Part shown: piece after piece, positions 31,250 to 43,970 of the stretch
How positions within the stretch are numbered: position 1 is the stretch's first letter
Layout: every line of letters begins with the position of its first letter
Origin: Ostrinia nubilalis
Lineage: Eukaryota > Arthropoda > Insecta > Lepidoptera > Crambidae
Length of the DNA: 64,000 bases
Direction: 5' to 3'
Assembly (NCBI RefSeq): GCF_963855985.1
Contig: NC_087092.1
Span: 6,076,001 to 6,140,000 of the forward strand
Position numbers and translations under genes: made by a program
Notes under the pieces: generated by a model
Database searches by the model: none
Seen by the model: only the letters and a program-made list of their open reading frames with translations
Told to the model about the DNA's origin: nothing

Positions 31250-34182
31250 TCGCAGTATAATTAGAGTTTAAATCAGGGGTAGCAAAGCGGTCAACCGTCC
31301 GAATGTGGTATGAATAGTCAATCGTCATTAAATTGTTCAGCTTTGGTAGTCTAATGCGTTCCGGCAGTGAGAGCAAGCCTTTACGCCGTGGGCATCTATC
31401 TACTCCGCCTGATTTGCAAGTGATAACAGATGATCGCTGAGTGCACTCGGCCCTTCCATGCCTTGGTTACGTGTAATTGCTATTGTATGTCAAGATTCAA
31501 TTTGGTTGCCATTGTCGAATTTAGTAAGAACTGTTAGGTACTAGATAAATGGGTATTATGAGTACTAAATAACTCTATAGTCTATAAGTATATTGTTACT
31601 AAAGGACATTGTCAGAAACCGCCTTAGATTCCTGGGCACAGCAGGAAAGTATCAAAATTAATCTCTTACTTTTTGAATACTTAAATATTAATTAGATTGT
31701 AACGGACACTTGAGGATTAGAAAATGAAATAATAAAAGTATTTTATATGTATTCCATAATACTATGACGACATCCGGACATTTTAGGGCGTGGCCTGCTC
31801 CATATCCTATGAAGTTCCATAATTTGTGTCGATAAAATCTATGTAAAATCGGCACAAGGCAATGCCGAACTTCATTGTTAGGAATCCATGTAATAGTGAT
31901 GTTGACTGCGGTCAACATAGACAATAAGATACCGATCTTGTAAATAAAATAAATCGTCCAAATTGCTACAGTATGACTAGATTTTAATTAAAAGTTAAAA
32001 ATATATTGCACGATACTACAAGAAGCTATCTAATGTGTCCAACTGGTCGAAGGTCATGAATAAAATAAAAAGAATTGTGATCATAACACTGATATAGACA
32101 ATGACAACAATATGGGATCATCTTTAATATATCTGTTACAGTTTCAAATCCGATGAAAAATCCAATGCCGCTTAAAGTGAGAGAAATGTCTAAAGTTCTA
32201 ATAGAATTGAAAGTTTTATTCGCTCAAAATGCTTATAACAATAAATTGGTAATACATTTCAAATATTAAGTACCTTTATAATGTATCGATAGAACCAAAA
32301 TGATATCCTCTCAGCTTGGAAAGGGAAAACCCAGGATTGGGGGAGCGCTCCAGGCAATTTTTAGAACATTTCATAGGTGGTAGTAAATAATATTTATTTT
32401 ATTATTAAAATTGAATATTTTGATATGGATAAAATTGAATATATCTTTCGATTCAAATACCGAATATTTTTCAATCGATAATAATTATCGAGAATTGTTA
32501 ATAATATTCAATTAAAAGTTGTTCAATCCCTAGTCATGCATAGACTAAGACGGTAACCATGGAGATAGTTAGTTTGGTAAGTCACGTGTTAAATGTCAAG
32601 AGTGAAAAGTAAACATAGGATTCATGTTATTTATTTACGTGCAAAATGTAAGTAAGTAAATCATAAAAGTGGAACGCCGAGCTATTTCCAAAACCCGTCC
32701 AATATTATAATACAATTTGACTGCGACAACTACAATACAGAACATCTCCCAAATCGATGTGTATAAAATAATATAATACAATACTAGTAAGTAAGAGGTT
32801 ATGATAACAATATTGCTATCAATAAGTTTATAGAATTGGTCCGCCAGGAATAATTGTTCTTACATAAAGATTTGTGTCATTTAGAACCTAGAAAGTATTA
32901 TTTCGGCACTGTTGATCTAACGGCGAACAATGTATGGAGAACGAACATTGTCCTTTGTTATGCGAAACCAGAGGAAATTCATAAATAAGTAGATCATTGT
33001 TTTAAAGCTTGTTAAGCGTATTCAGAGATGGTTTAAGGCGTTGGTAGAGTCTTTCTTGACTGTGTCGATATTGGTCACCTGTAATAAAAGCTGCATGAGT
33101 TTTATAAACATATTTAAACAAGGACCTAAATGCCATTGATGGAAAGTAGAAGTGAATTATCTATAATGCCACAAGTTCTTAGGTATTCTTGTAAGCACGC
33201 AGAAACCTAATTTAGTTTCAATACAACTACGAGACGATAAAGCAATAAGTCTCTCTATCAGTCACATTTCCTTTGTCAAACGAATACAATAATACGATGT
33301 TAATCTTGCGCCACAATGCTTCTAGAATTAATTAAAATGATCCATCATTCACAAAAGAACAAAATAGCAGCGCGAATCGATTAGTCAATTCAGCAAAGAG
33401 GCCAGACAGCGGAGGCAACAATGAATCCCATAGCGAGTAAAATTAAATGAATACAGGCTCAACTCAAATTTAAGCGGCGCAAGATTTAAGCGACAGCTCA
33501 CATTTCGTAGGTAGGTACGTAATTATGGCGTGGCTCGCCCTCCGCTCCCGGCGCAATGTGCCAAATCGTTTACCCGCGGCTCCGTGCCCCTACCAAGGTG
33601 GCGGTAGAAAATATCAGTGTCTCTACTATTGCAGTCTATGAGAGACGATAACTAAAAATTATGAACCGTTAAAAATTCTAATTACCTGAGGGATAATAAT
33701 TGAAAATTATGAACATCATCATCATTATCGTCATCAGGTCATTTATTTAGTCTTCATTGCAGGATCGCAACTCTTACTTACCAGAAGCAAAATGACGATT
33801 TAGCATACACTCCCCACTGGTCAGGCGGGTTGGCAACTATGCCTAGACGTTCAGTTGTAAGCATTCTAAAAAGCCTTCCTTGATTAACATGCCACTGAAA
33901 TATATTGGACTATTTTGTTTATAAATTATTTTCATCCAGCCTTCATACCTGTCACTATAATACCTAAGTAATACTCGTCTTACTACATGTGTATAAGCTT
34001 TTCTGTAAAGACCATCTCTTCACAAGAAATGTGCCTCTAGCAAGATGCTAGTAGCGCGGCGGCTTGAGAATAGCTTTAGAATATAATAGAATCTTGCTTT
34101 CTGTTGAAACCTTCTTAACTTAATTAGAGGTTTGCCATAAACTGCTGTTGGTGATAAAAGTCACATAGAGTCTTCGGCAAGA
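31250..34182. other. Non-coding, mostly AT-rich DNA
   Basis: No gene found in about 2.9 kb. A GC-rich patch lies near 33525-33610. 33755-33850 is a weak member of the CTCTAATTTACCAGA repeat family. A homologous-looking CTTGGAAAGGGAAAACCC patch is near 32315. Confidence 0.45.
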
Positions 34183-34370
34183 AAGTTCTCGAGTGACGAC
34201 CACGGGCTGGAAGACGTAGCGTGGGCAGGCCTCCTACTAGTTGGACCAACGATCTGATAAGGGTCGTGGGAAGAGCCTGGATGCGGGCAGCCCAAGACCG
34301 TTCATTGTGGAAAACCTTGGGGGAAGCCTTTGTCCAGCAGTGGACGTCATTTGGCTGAAATGAACGAGAG
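34183..34370 (+). mobile_element. RTE-type LINE 3' end
   Basis: Coding tail in sense: GACCACGGGCTGGAAGACG, then CTACTAGTTGGACCAACGAT, GCCTGGATGCGGGCAGCCC and CAGCAGTGGACGTCATTTGG. 5'-truncated. Confidence 0.75.
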
Positions 34371-34746
34371 TCTTCGAGTGTGTATCGAGTGGTCCGTAGT
34401 AGGGTGCCGCCCGCCTGAGTCAGCGCTCGCCGCGCTCCGTTGCACCGCTTCCTGTCACCTTTGCAGCAACTTTCAGTTGATTTCATCGCACTACGCAAAT
34501 ATCACGGGATTTCGATAGACCATCTTTTACTCTGTAGGTAATGGCGAAGATAGATGCATTAGAAACGATGGAGGTCTGCTGAATATATGAATAGTAGCGT
34601 GCTGAGAAAAGTACCCACCAAAGTAATTAAGAAAGGCTCAATTTAGCCAAGAGTCATCTTAGTCAGATGTTAATAGTAAATAGGTTCGACCTGTCATAAT
34701 AATTATCATCATCACAATACAGTTTTGGACACAGTATAATTTATAC
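34371..34746. other. Non-coding spacer
   Basis: A GC-rich stretch at about 34385-34480, then AT-rich DNA. No feature is supported. Confidence 0.45.
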
Positions 34747-34960
34747 TACACTCGCGAGCAAAAATATGGAATCACCCTATTTATTCCGAGTGATCATAAG
34801 AACTAAATGACTAATAGAAGATCAATAAAAATGGCACCATTTTAAAGGTGATATTATAAACTTTAAATTGATACCATAGATACATAATAATACATAGTCA
34901 TTCAGTTCTTAAGACCGCTCGGAACACAAAGGGGTGATTCCATACTTTTGCTCGTAAGTA
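34747..34960. repeat. Mariner-type MITE (GAGCAAAAATATGGAATCACCC ends)
   Basis: The left end GCGAGCAAAAATATGGAATC pairs with the right end GATTCCATACTTTTGCTCG. A second internal inverted repeat (ATAAGAACTAAATGAC / GTCATTCAGTTCTTA) lets the whole element fold. TA-rich flanks. Confidence 0.75.
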
Positions 34961-35667
34961 TATTTTTTTATTTAATTCACATGAATATTAAGGTCTTTAT
35001 TTTACCTCCACTCGGCTCTATATGGCAATTAATATTGCCTGCTGACTGACCAAAACAAAAACGAATAGGTAGGTGATCTGTTGCAAAATATTTAGTTTCA
35101 CACTTGGTTAAAATAAAAAGGTATTATTTTAAGATGGATATTATTTTTACTTGAAACTACGTTTTCTAGGTACATAAAATTCATGGAGCTACCACTGCTG
35201 TAGTAGGGTATGTGGTTTCGCTTAGCACTCGGAATCTGAAAATTTGATATTTTCTGCGGGTTTTGATATTACATATAAAATTCAAACATAAGTAAATCCC
35301 GTTAGTTAAGATAAAATATCTGGGAATCCACTGATATTTTCAGGCGCAATTTTAAGCTATTTACTTCAGGTTTTTAAACAAGCTAGGTAGGTGTTAGATT
35401 CTCTTTCAGGAGTCTGCCATTTGGCTGTATAGTAAATACATATACATTACCTGTATGTAGTACCTACTATGTATACGACACTCATTTAGCGTACACGCAT
35501 CAAGCATAATGAACACAGCCGTGCACGATCTAATCTAAGCCGATGCTCTTGTCTTCGATGTGCTGTATACAGGCTGTTCACATGGCAGAGAGTGTCCAGC
35601 CTTTGTTCAATAGATTGGAGATAGAATATCAGCAGTCAAGCATTTCAGCTGAGCTTGAAAAGTTTTA
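34961..35667. other. Non-coding spacer
   Basis: No gene or clear repeat. Confidence 0.5.
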
Positions 35668-35793
35668 GGCTCAGTTGCACCACCCAACTTTAACGGTAAC
35701 TATGGCGATAACCGGTGCATTTTGTATGGAGTTTGGCAGATTTTTGACGTTTGTCAAAGTTAAAGTAAGATGGTGCAACCCTTCCTTAGTGTA
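35668..35793. repeat. GTTGCACCA-type MITE, copy B
   Basis: Ends AGGCTCAGTTGCACCACCC and GATGGTGCAACCCTTCC are inverted. The interior holds GATAACCGGTGCATTTTGTA and GACGTTTGTCAAAGTTAAAG. Confidence 0.75.
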
Positions 35794-36210
35794 CAAAAAC
35801 TTAACAAGCTTGAGTTTATTTGATGAAAACATTTTTCAGATTACAGTACTTTTTACAGACAGTAATACAGCTAGTACAGACGACAGCTTAAATAACAAGT
35901 TCAATACTTTAAAAGTATGCTACCTATTTTGGAATGACACGCGTTTAACAGCATTCGATCCTGAAATCAGAGGGTGAAGAAAAGAAGTATAGGTATTCAT
36001 GATACAAGTTTGGTTGTTGAAGATAAAATACGATGGGTTTATGTACAAGATGCAATGCCAATTAGACTTCCAAGTGGTGGTCGTGGCATGAAGTCTAAGT
36101 AAAATCAAAACATGGTAAAATGAAATAGAGGAAAGCTTGTTACTGACATCACTTTGAAGGGCGCATTTACCTGATATAAAAGTTCATAAGTATGTCTTAG
36201 GAAAAAGTTA
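35794..36210. other. Non-coding spacer
   Basis: Nothing supported. Confidence 0.5.
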
Positions 36211-36333
36211 AGGCTGGGCTGCACCATCTTACTTTGACTTTAACAAACGTCAAAAATCTGTCAAACTCCATACAAAATACACCGGTTATCATTATAATCA
36301 CGGTTAAAGTTAGGTGTTGCAACTCAGCCTAAG
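36211..36333. repeat. GTTGCACCA-type MITE, copy C
   Basis: It runs opposite to copy B: GGCTGGGCTGCACCATCTTA, then ACAAACGTCAAAAATCTGTC, ACACCGGTTATCATTATAA and GGTGTTGCAACTCAGCCTAA. Confidence 0.75.
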
Positions 36334-36959
36334 TGTTTTAGATCACATGCTACGCGTTAGAGACCTTTTGCGACAGAAGAGAAATAGGTACGCAGTCAAA
36401 GTCGCAGACAGAGGCTACAATTGACATAAAATAAACAAGTCAATATAAAATACACACTTAACCTTACACAGCCCGTATATTCGTGTCTCGTGTCCGACAT
36501 AAGTGCCCCGTGCGACCGCGGCCAGCGCTAACTCAGGAGCCTTGACGTAATTCCGTACCAAATACTACGTACAAACATTAAATAATCAAATCAGTTTGAT
36601 TTATTAGCTTAAGCCGGCCATGCTTATTAAACTGCTGTGCAATTGGATTGCTTGGTTCTACCGCGGTTATCAGATTAATGTCTCAGGTTTGGATTTTAGT
36701 TGCTGTTTTTTAGTTGGTGCAGTGAGCTAGGTTCCATCGCGCATCGTGCATCAAATATCAAATAATATACTCCCAAACCTAAGACATATTCTACCTAAGT
36801 CTAGATATTAGCACGTCACTACCTTGTTTAATATACCTACCACGCAATTTTGTATACCCATTCTTTTAAGATACACCATACAAGAATGCATGGTAAATTC
36901 AGTGAACTGCTCCTGAATCGAATGTAGGTACCTACTACTGCTATTTCTATTTATTTATA
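36334..36959. other. Non-coding spacer
   Basis: A moderately GC-rich patch at about 36470-36560; no gene. Confidence 0.45.
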
Positions 36960-37153
36960 TTAACCGGCAGACAGTGGTGACTGAGTTTGTTGCGGCGCTT
37001 CTTCTCAGCACTTGCCAAATGTTGGTCTCGAAGCGCTGGTAGGGTAAAAAGATTATGAGACATGTAGAGGCTCCTTAAGAGCAAAATGACGATTTGTAAG
37101 AACTATTTATTACTTAGTTTAAACAAATAAAGAAATTTTGACTTTGACTTACC
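36960..37153 (+). mobile_element. LINE 3' end with GACTTTGACTT tail
   Basis: GACTGAGTTTGTTGCGGCGC, TTCTTCTCAGCAC and AATAAAGAAATTTTGACTTT. The tail recurs alone at 63466-63492 and the body antisense at 28640-28790. Probably a Jockey/CR1-like LINE; the clade is inference. Confidence 0.6.
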
Positions 37154-37235
37154 ATCGCGGCATTATGTGAGATTTAATAACACAATCTTGCTTGATTGAT
37201 AGATTACGATACCGATCTGAGTCTCCCCAATGATT

Positions 37236-37290
37236 TCCATGTTCAGCAGTGGATGTCCTATGGCTGAAATGATGATGATGATGATGATAT
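37236..37290 (+). mobile_element. Very short RTE-type LINE 3' end
   Basis: ATGTTCAGCAGTGGATGTCC, TATGGCTGAA and (ATG)n. About 55 bp only. Confidence 0.65.
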
Positions 37291-38396
37291 GAGTCGCCTC
37301 AGGCGTTTGACATGGTTCAATACCAAAGCGAACCATTTTCTTTTCTGATAACCAATAGATCAACAATAGCAGGCGAAATAAATAGAGTATCTTAGGTAGT
37401 AAGTGCCAATCGACTTTCACAATTTAGTTCTAACGCCCTAACCAAACTGGAAAAAAAAACAGTTTTCCTATTTTCCTCCTGTTAACTGAATCCATGAGAT
37501 TCAAACCAAAATAATTAAGTTTTCCGACTAAATCCATAGGTGTTATTGAAATAGTGAAAATAACATTTAACAGGCCCAAATTCTCTTCATAAACCCCTAC
37601 AATCGAGGCTAGGCTACTACGAGCGAATATTATTCCATTGACAATCAGCATCCCATACTAAGTTGTTAGAGTTCGAGCGGTCTCCATTAATGATGGGCGC
37701 AGTCCTACTCGCAAATGTGAGCGGCTGCGGCTGCCGTCGGCTATAACTTGCCGGTTAATTATAATCAAGCGGTGGAGGCAATTTGACTGGACTGCATGGA
37801 GGGTGGCCATGCTGCTGGGATCAGTACCAAGAGACATTATAATCGGAAACCAGTAGAAAAGTGGTCGAAAAGCATTTTTTTTGTATGGAGTTTTGACAGA
37901 TTCGATTTTCGATTCGATCAAAAAGTGCACTTTGTCTAGACCCACTGTACTGAGAGTTAAAGAGAGTTAGAGTTATAGCATAAAGATACAACTAGTCGTA
38001 AAGATAAAGTCGATGAATTGAGCATTAGATAAAAATCGATAGAAATTATAAGGCATGTTGTTTTGGATGGGTCGATTTGCCAAAGAATCGATACGTCACG
38101 AAAAAAGGTATGTGTAGTGTAAATAATAATTCCCAATCGATAGTAATCCAGCGAAGGATTTGCAAAAAGAACTTAAACACATTAACCACTGAAACACATT
38201 GTTTTCTTCCGGCAACTCCATCTTCTCCTGTTTTTTCATCCATTTTAATCGGCTGTAATTTAGTGGGCCACAAAGTTAATAATGCATCGCTCAAAAATTG
38301 TGTAATTTCCTGGGATAAAAATATGACGAAGTTACAAACATTTTATGTAATAGCGAAAACAATGTTTGGTACAAACGCTTCACATTTATTTAAAAA
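37291..38396. other. Non-coding spacer
   Basis: No gene. TTTGACTGGACTGCATGGAG near 37790 recurs near 41688, suggesting an undefined dispersed repeat. Confidence 0.45.
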
Positions 38397-38815
38397 CTAG
38401 CGGCCGCCCGCGACTTCGTACGCGTGGATCCCGTTTTACCCCCTTCATCTATCTTACGCGGTTTAGATTTTTTCATACAAATGTTTTTTCCCGATAACTC
38501 CCGTTCCCGTAGGAATTTTGCAATATCCTGTTGTAACTAAGCTTTAAGTTTACTAAGATACCTGCATGCCAAATTTCAAGCGTCTAACTTAAGTGGTTTA
38601 GATTTTTCATAAAACAGGATTTTCCCGCTAATTCCCGTTCCCGTGGGAATTCCTAAGTATACTATAACCTGCCCAGGAGTACGAAGAATAATTTTACCAA
38701 GTTTCGTTAAAATCCGTCGAGTAGTTTTTGTTTCTATAAGGAACATACAGACGGACAGACAGACAGACAAAAATTTTACTGATTGCATTTTTGTCATCAG
38801 TATCGATCACTAATC
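38397..38815 (-). mobile_element. Helitron-like or related CTAG-start repeat
   Basis: It starts CTAGCGGCCGCCCGCGACTT with a CGCG hairpin, and has two diverged internal segments each with GTTTAGATTTTT and CCCGTTCCCGT(A/G)GGAAT. It ends in GACGGACAGACAGACAGACA. The minus strand would end in CTAG. Confidence 0.5.
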
Positions 38816-38902
38816 ACCCCCTGATAGTTATTTTGAAAATATATTTCATGTACAGAATTGACCTCTCTACAGATTTATTATAAGTATATAGATCTGGGTT
38901 TA

Positions 38903-39092
38903 AAGTACGGCCAACTAGCAGCGATACAAAAGGTCGATACAACTGTCGAGTTGACACTATATTCTGTCTCTTTCCATCTTGTGTATTTGTCGTAATGTCT
39001 CGTTCTCCCGCCAAAATATGTCAAAGTTAGACGGGTTCACCCATGACATTGGGTTTGCTTACATTTGGTATCGCTTCCCGTTGGCCGTACTT
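38903..39092. repeat. TA-flanked MITE (AAGTACGGCCAAC ends)
   Basis: AAGTACGGCCAAC...GCGATAC on the left pairs with GTATCGC...GTTGGCCGTACTT on the right; TA on both sides (38901-38902, 39093-39094). Confidence 0.75.
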
Positions 39093-39514
39093 TAGTATAG
39101 TTCTAGCTTCACATAAACCATGGTCAAACTACACACTAATGTCTTGTCTTGTTACTGACCGCTGTCTGCCGACCTATCGGAGATTGAGAGCTATTTAGCA
39201 TGCCTCTAACAGTTTATTGTCTTGCCCGTATGCCGATTTATGAAACCTTAATAGCAAGCGATTACCTATACAGATGGGACAGATTGAAGCTGTGTGATAG
39301 AGCAATAGTAGGACAATATAGTTGTATGTACCTACTGCACATTTGCAAGTTGCTTGATTAAAGTAGAAATATAGTACTTGATGTCTTGAGTTGTGTGTTT
39401 CTTAAAGCCCGATCTTTAGTTATAACTAAAAGCTGCCAGCCCCTGAATGGTTGTTACATCTTGGTAAACTTTAACATGATGAAAAGCCAAAAGAATAATG
39501 AGACTATTCCCATC
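39093..39514. other. Non-coding spacer
   Basis: Nothing supported. Confidence 0.5.
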
Positions 39515-39715
39515 TTTCGTTCCCACCGCTGCAACTCCTGTGTAGCCAGGCTCTACAGCTTGACCGCCAATAAAAACCCAACCAGTGAAGGTCAAGTTTG
39601 TCTCAGGGGAAAGTTAAACTGTCATTAAACGAAATTAGAAAATACAGAAGAACATAAGATGGAGTTCGAAGTTAAGGGATGTCTTCCCTCTAGTTCATAG
39701 CGGAGCGCCATTGAT
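39515..39715. repeat. Dispersed repeat (CTGTGTAGCCAGG family), copy 1
   Basis: GCAACTCCTGTGTAGCCAGG, then GTGAAGGTCAAGTTTGTC, GGGGAAAGTTAAACTGTCAT and AGAAGAACATAAGATGGAGT all recur in the same order at 50817-51025. Class unknown; possibly a LINE 3' UTR. Confidence 0.65.
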
Positions 39716-40091
39716 AGAAAATATAAAAATTAAGAAGAACATAATTTAATTCTTAGACAATAGTGTATCATAAATAGCGTCTTTACATCGTTACTTGATA
39801 TCTTAGTGCCCAAGAGGGCACGTACGGCAAGGTAAAACAAGTTTGGGCACATAATTGACCCAAACAACTATGATGAATAACGTATGGAAGGTTACTTGGT
39901 AGTTTACAGCTTAAACTAATGTGTTTGGGTGTTTGGAACTGCACTCTATCTTATTAATATAATTAATAGTATACGATGAAATTGTCTTCACATGAAGAAG
40001 TTGTAGAGGTCAAATTATGAGTACAAAATCTTAACCATTCTGTAAAATACACTGTAAACTTACAGAAAGGCGCTGTATGCTGGCCGGTACC
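39716..40091. other. Non-coding spacer
   Basis: Nothing supported. Confidence 0.5.
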
Positions 40092-40150
40092 AACCAGCCA
40101 ATCTGGATATCATTGGGGGAGGCCTATGTTCAGCAGTGGGCGTCGTGTGT
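40092..40150 (+). mobile_element. Very short RTE-type LINE 3' end
   Basis: AATCTGGATATCATTGGGGG followed by AGGCCTATGTTCAGCAGTGG. 5'-truncated. Confidence 0.65.
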
Positions 40151-40184
40151 CTGTAATAATAATGATCATGACTGTAAACTTATA

Positions 40185-40329
40185 CAGGGTGCCTCAGAAT
40201 GGGTGAATCAAACTGCTTTATTTAAAAAAAAAATTTCGAACTCAATTTTTTTTTCATATTTTATAGGGATAGTACATTAGTAGAGCTACCTCCCCTAGCA
40301 GTTTGATTCACCCATTCTGGGACACCCTA
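40185..40329. repeat. TA-flanked MITE with CAGGGTG ends
   Basis: AGAATGGGTGAATCAAACTG on the left pairs with CAGTTTGATTCACCCATTCT on the right; outer ends CAGGGTGCC / GGACACCCTA with TA on both sides. The same end type is found at 50099-50768. Confidence 0.8.
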
Positions 40330-40515
40330 TATGAATAAGTTTGTGAAAACACTGTAGGTAAGTGGGTAATATTTTATAATGAAAACTTAACCAATACTCA
40401 TAAGTACGTAAGTAAACTCTTGAAACGGTGAAAGAAAATGTACCTTTTCTGTACTCAACTATGCAAATATTAAGATTCCGTTTAGCTTTATCAACAAAAG
40501 CATACGAGGGAATTA

Positions 40516-41313
40516 TAGTCTATCCAACATAGCTTGATTAGAATGACAGCTGTCATCAAAAGTAACGACATAACTTTGTAGTAGCGATCAATGAGAGCTA
40601 AATATTGGCGGACAAGAAATAATTCACGTCTGACCTACAAACAATATTTTCGACGACAGTGCTTCCAATAAAAATGATAATTTCGTGTAAATGCAGCGTT
40701 AAATTACACCAATAAGTAGTAATTCGAAATTATAAAAATCAAGCTAGAGTATTAACGACGTCTCTACAAGGTTATCTCGAGTTACAAAAATGTTAGTGTT
40801 GGGACATATCGACAAATGTCATATTAAATTAAAACTATTTTTTAAACATATTTAACAAATTTTTTTTCTAACTAATTTTTTAACATATTTAAGTCAAGTT
40901 ATACGTTTTTCTAAATGTTCACTATTAAAAACCAAAAAACATTTCATTCTTAAATAATCAAACACGGAAATCAATCACCGGTAATTTTTTGGGTATTCAT
41001 AGCACCGTTGCTCTAGAAGAGATGCCCACCGCCCTCTAGCGAGAGGAAAAAACCACTGAAGAACACTGATGATAATGACTACGACTTAGGTTGTACATCC
41101 TTGACATGAATTTTAAATTTTACTGTCTTTAAATTTAAATCATAATTGTCATTTTTATGAATAAAGATATATGAAGAAAAATTGGGTGCATTTTTTCATA
41201 TCATTTTTTCGAAAACTTATCGATACATCTATGTGAACCGTACGAAACATACCCATCACTAGTCACATTCGTTTGACAGCCGTCATTCTAATCAAGCTAT
41301 ATTGGATAGACTA
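40516..41313. repeat. TIR element of about 800 bp, non-coding
   Basis: Inverted ends of about 40 bp: TAGTCTATCCAACATAGCTT / AAGCTATATTGGATAGACTA, continuing GATTAGAATGACAGC / CAGCCGTCATTCTAATC. TA on both sides. The interior is AT-rich without an ORF. Confidence 0.75.
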
Positions 41314-41315
41314 TA

Positions 41316-42235
41316 GAATCAATTTTCAAAAACAAATGGCGGTTGATCCGACGCCATTGCGCCGTCAGCTCGGTTTATTTGAGTATCGTCGCTCAGGTCA
41401 ACACTCGATTTCCCACTGGACCTTATGTTTGGGTTTTTAAAGATTGCAAATAGCTGGATATTTCCATCAGTTTTATTCTGTTTTGATACGAGATAAGTTA
41501 AACAAAAGTTGTTTTTTTTTACATATTTTAGTCTAAAAAAATAAGAAGCGCGGTTTCGTAGTCTTCTAAAACCAAAGAAGAAACCGCGCTTCTTACTTTC
41601 TTCTTCGAAGTGTTTTGAAAGCATAAACGTATATTTATTTTATCGTAGTATAGGCACATAAGTAAAGAAATTGATTGGAAAATTTGACTGGACTGCATGA
41701 AGGGTATAGGAGCTGTCTATGCTAAAAGCAGTGAATAAAAAGTAAGCGATAGTTCTTTTGTCGCGTTCCGTGGGGCAGACATACATCCAACAGTGGACTG
41801 CTAATGGTTTCTAGAACTTAGTAATGATTTAAATGTACCTACACAATATCAAATTCATTTAACAATAGGTTACCTGCAACTTATGCACGTAACTAAACCT
41901 TAGACGCTCTCATGCGTCCCCGATCCAATCAAAGTTAATATGCACCGGTCCGATAATTTCCGATGTAAGCATTCGCAAAGTGCATTTACGTGTTGCACAG
42001 TACATTTAATTAATGCCCCGATGTCCCGGCTCGATGCCGGCCGGTCGCTATAATCCGGCTCATATACAACTGGCATTTGTTTATGTCCCGAAGGTAAGGG
42101 GCATTTTAGCATTTACACATTGAAGAGAATTTGTTTTTTTTTTCTGTTGCTCGAAAAAAGTTTCCATAGTTGATTTGGGATTAGCTCCAAAAAAGTAGCC
42201 TTGGATTCGGGACTACAATTTGGATCTTTTGACCA
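41316..42235. other. Non-coding spacer
   Basis: It contains a 16-bp GC-rich hairpin at 41542-41595 and a moderately GC-rich patch at 41915-42100. No gene. Confidence 0.45.
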
Positions 42236-42330
42236 AAGGAAACAATGTGGGAACCATTGGGCTCCCCCAAGGCCTCCGCCTATGTTCAGATGTGGACGTC
42301 CTGTGGCTGAAATGATGATGATGATGACGA
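42236..42330 (+). mobile_element. Short RTE-type LINE 3' end
   Basis: GGCCTCCGCCTATGTTCAGA, TGTGGACGTCCTGTGGCTGA and (ATG)n. Confidence 0.65.
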
Positions 42331-43240
42331 AACCACTGTTTACAAAAATTATGCTCTTTCATAAATATTGTATTATTTTCTTTCATCATATTGATGTTTT
42401 ATTTACCAAATATTATTTCAGTATAGTCTAGACGAACCTAGCAATCGAAAGTAGAAGCTTTACGTAAAAGAAAATTTAATAAGCTGTTTGTAAGTTTTCT
42501 AAAAAGAAAATTGCATGCAGATTTTAGAAATAGATCTATTCAGGAGCTTCTTCTCGCGTTTACGGTGTCTTATTGGAAAACGGTGCATTTAAGTATGCTT
42601 AAAATCAAGGTTTCACATTTAAGTACTATGCTTAAAATCACATCTGTGAAAGTTTCCAAATGAAAAACATTTTTGAGATATAATTTCACATATCAGCAGC
42701 AAGGATAGCTAGTTCCTCTTTAGTTTAGGGTTCCGGATTTTGGCCTTTCCATCAGGTGAGATGCAGTCCAAGAGCTTCCTCGTTGTGGATAAAAGGAACA
42801 ACCCTATTACCTAAATATAAGAAGTTCAAGCATTATCATATTTTTCTAAGATCGTACATTATACGAGTAATAACTGAAATTAGCGGTCAATCATATATCA
42901 CGTCACTGCCAAAAACCCGCGTATACACCATAGAAATCGTAAGTTTGATTTTGAAAAATATGATATAACGGCGGAACCGCGGGTAGAAGTTCGAAGAGGA
43001 ATCGCCCTCGAGGGGCGCGTGATGAATCTTTAACACGCCTTATCGGTTTGTGGAGGACTGCTGCGATCTTTTGCTGTTTTAGGATTCTTCAGTCAAGTTA
43101 GGAAAAAAATGTTCTACTTACAGGTAATTTTCTTAGAAAGACTATTTAAGAAATAAAAAAAATGGTTGAATGGTTTACATTATTAATTAATAGTGCAGAA
43201 GTTTAGCAGAAAAAGGCAGGCAAGAGCTATTTATTGTAAT
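42331..43240. other. Non-coding DNA with one repeat fragment
   Basis: 42720-42803 is the reverse complement of the start of the repeat at 48624 (CACCTGATGG, AAGAGCTTCCTCGTTGTGGA). Otherwise nothing is supported. Confidence 0.45.
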
Positions 43241-43970
43241 AGCTCTGCGGTACCAGGAGTGCAGAGTTACAACGGGGGTAGTTGCGGCTTCAGAAGCACT
43301 CCGCGCTCAAGAGGATGGTAAGATCAAATTTTTCCAAAAGTGTTGCGCACCAACCTAGACCGTCACCATGGATCGTGGATCTATCCTGCTGTTTCTGATG
43401 CTTGTGATTGATGGACAAATCGAGTCTAGCTGCAATGTTGAGAGATTTTAAAATTTAACATATGTAACATCATACTGTTGATCTGAAAATAACCTCAATA
43501 TCCTTGCTAGCAAGATTCACCTGCATTCCTGCGGAACCAGGAGAGCATAGTTGCGGCCACAGCCGCACTCCGCTCAAGAGGATGCGCTAACCGCACGCAT
43601 AAAAAACTTTCACGTAGTAGTAATAAAATGGATACCAATACTGTTTTACCTAACAAAAGTATGAGCGAATAGCGTGGACCGATCCTACTGTATGTTCGTT
43701 CACGATACTGGATGATTGTTGGACAATTAATCTAGACTGACTCATATAAGTACTAGTAAAGATGAGAGATTTTTCAATTTTACATAACATCGTAATGTTG
43801 ATATGAAACTGAATATAGCCTCAATATCCTTGCTAGCAAGATTCACATTAATAAGCAAAGCAAAATACATCGGCAGTAGCTCTGCGGTACCAGGAGAGCA
43901 TAGTTACAGCGGAGGTAGTTGCGGCCGCAGCCGCACTCCGCTCAAGAGGATGCGCTAACCGCACGCATCC
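43241..43970. repeat. Three tandem blocks with a conserved GC-rich core
   Basis: Cores at 43241-43318, about 43529-43600 and 43878-43968 share CTCTGCGGTACCAGGAG, AGTTGCGGC, GCACTCCGCTCAAGAGGATG and CGCTAACCGCACGCAT (the last block in copies 2 and 3). Linkers between them are diverged but still share CCTCAATATCCTTGCTAGCA, before cores 2 and 3. Spacings are about 284 and 353 bp. Cores 2 and 3 differ by a 15-base indel and can be read in one frame ending CRSRTPLKRMR-like then stop, but coding is not supported. Confidence 0.75.

Noticed and set aside
35675..35977. 100-codon open frame
   Set aside because: Begins inside a GTTGCACCA-type MITE and has no protein features.
41542..41595. GC-rich hairpin as a pre-miRNA
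   Set aside because: The stem is only 16 bp with a 22-base loop, too short for a typical miRNA precursor.
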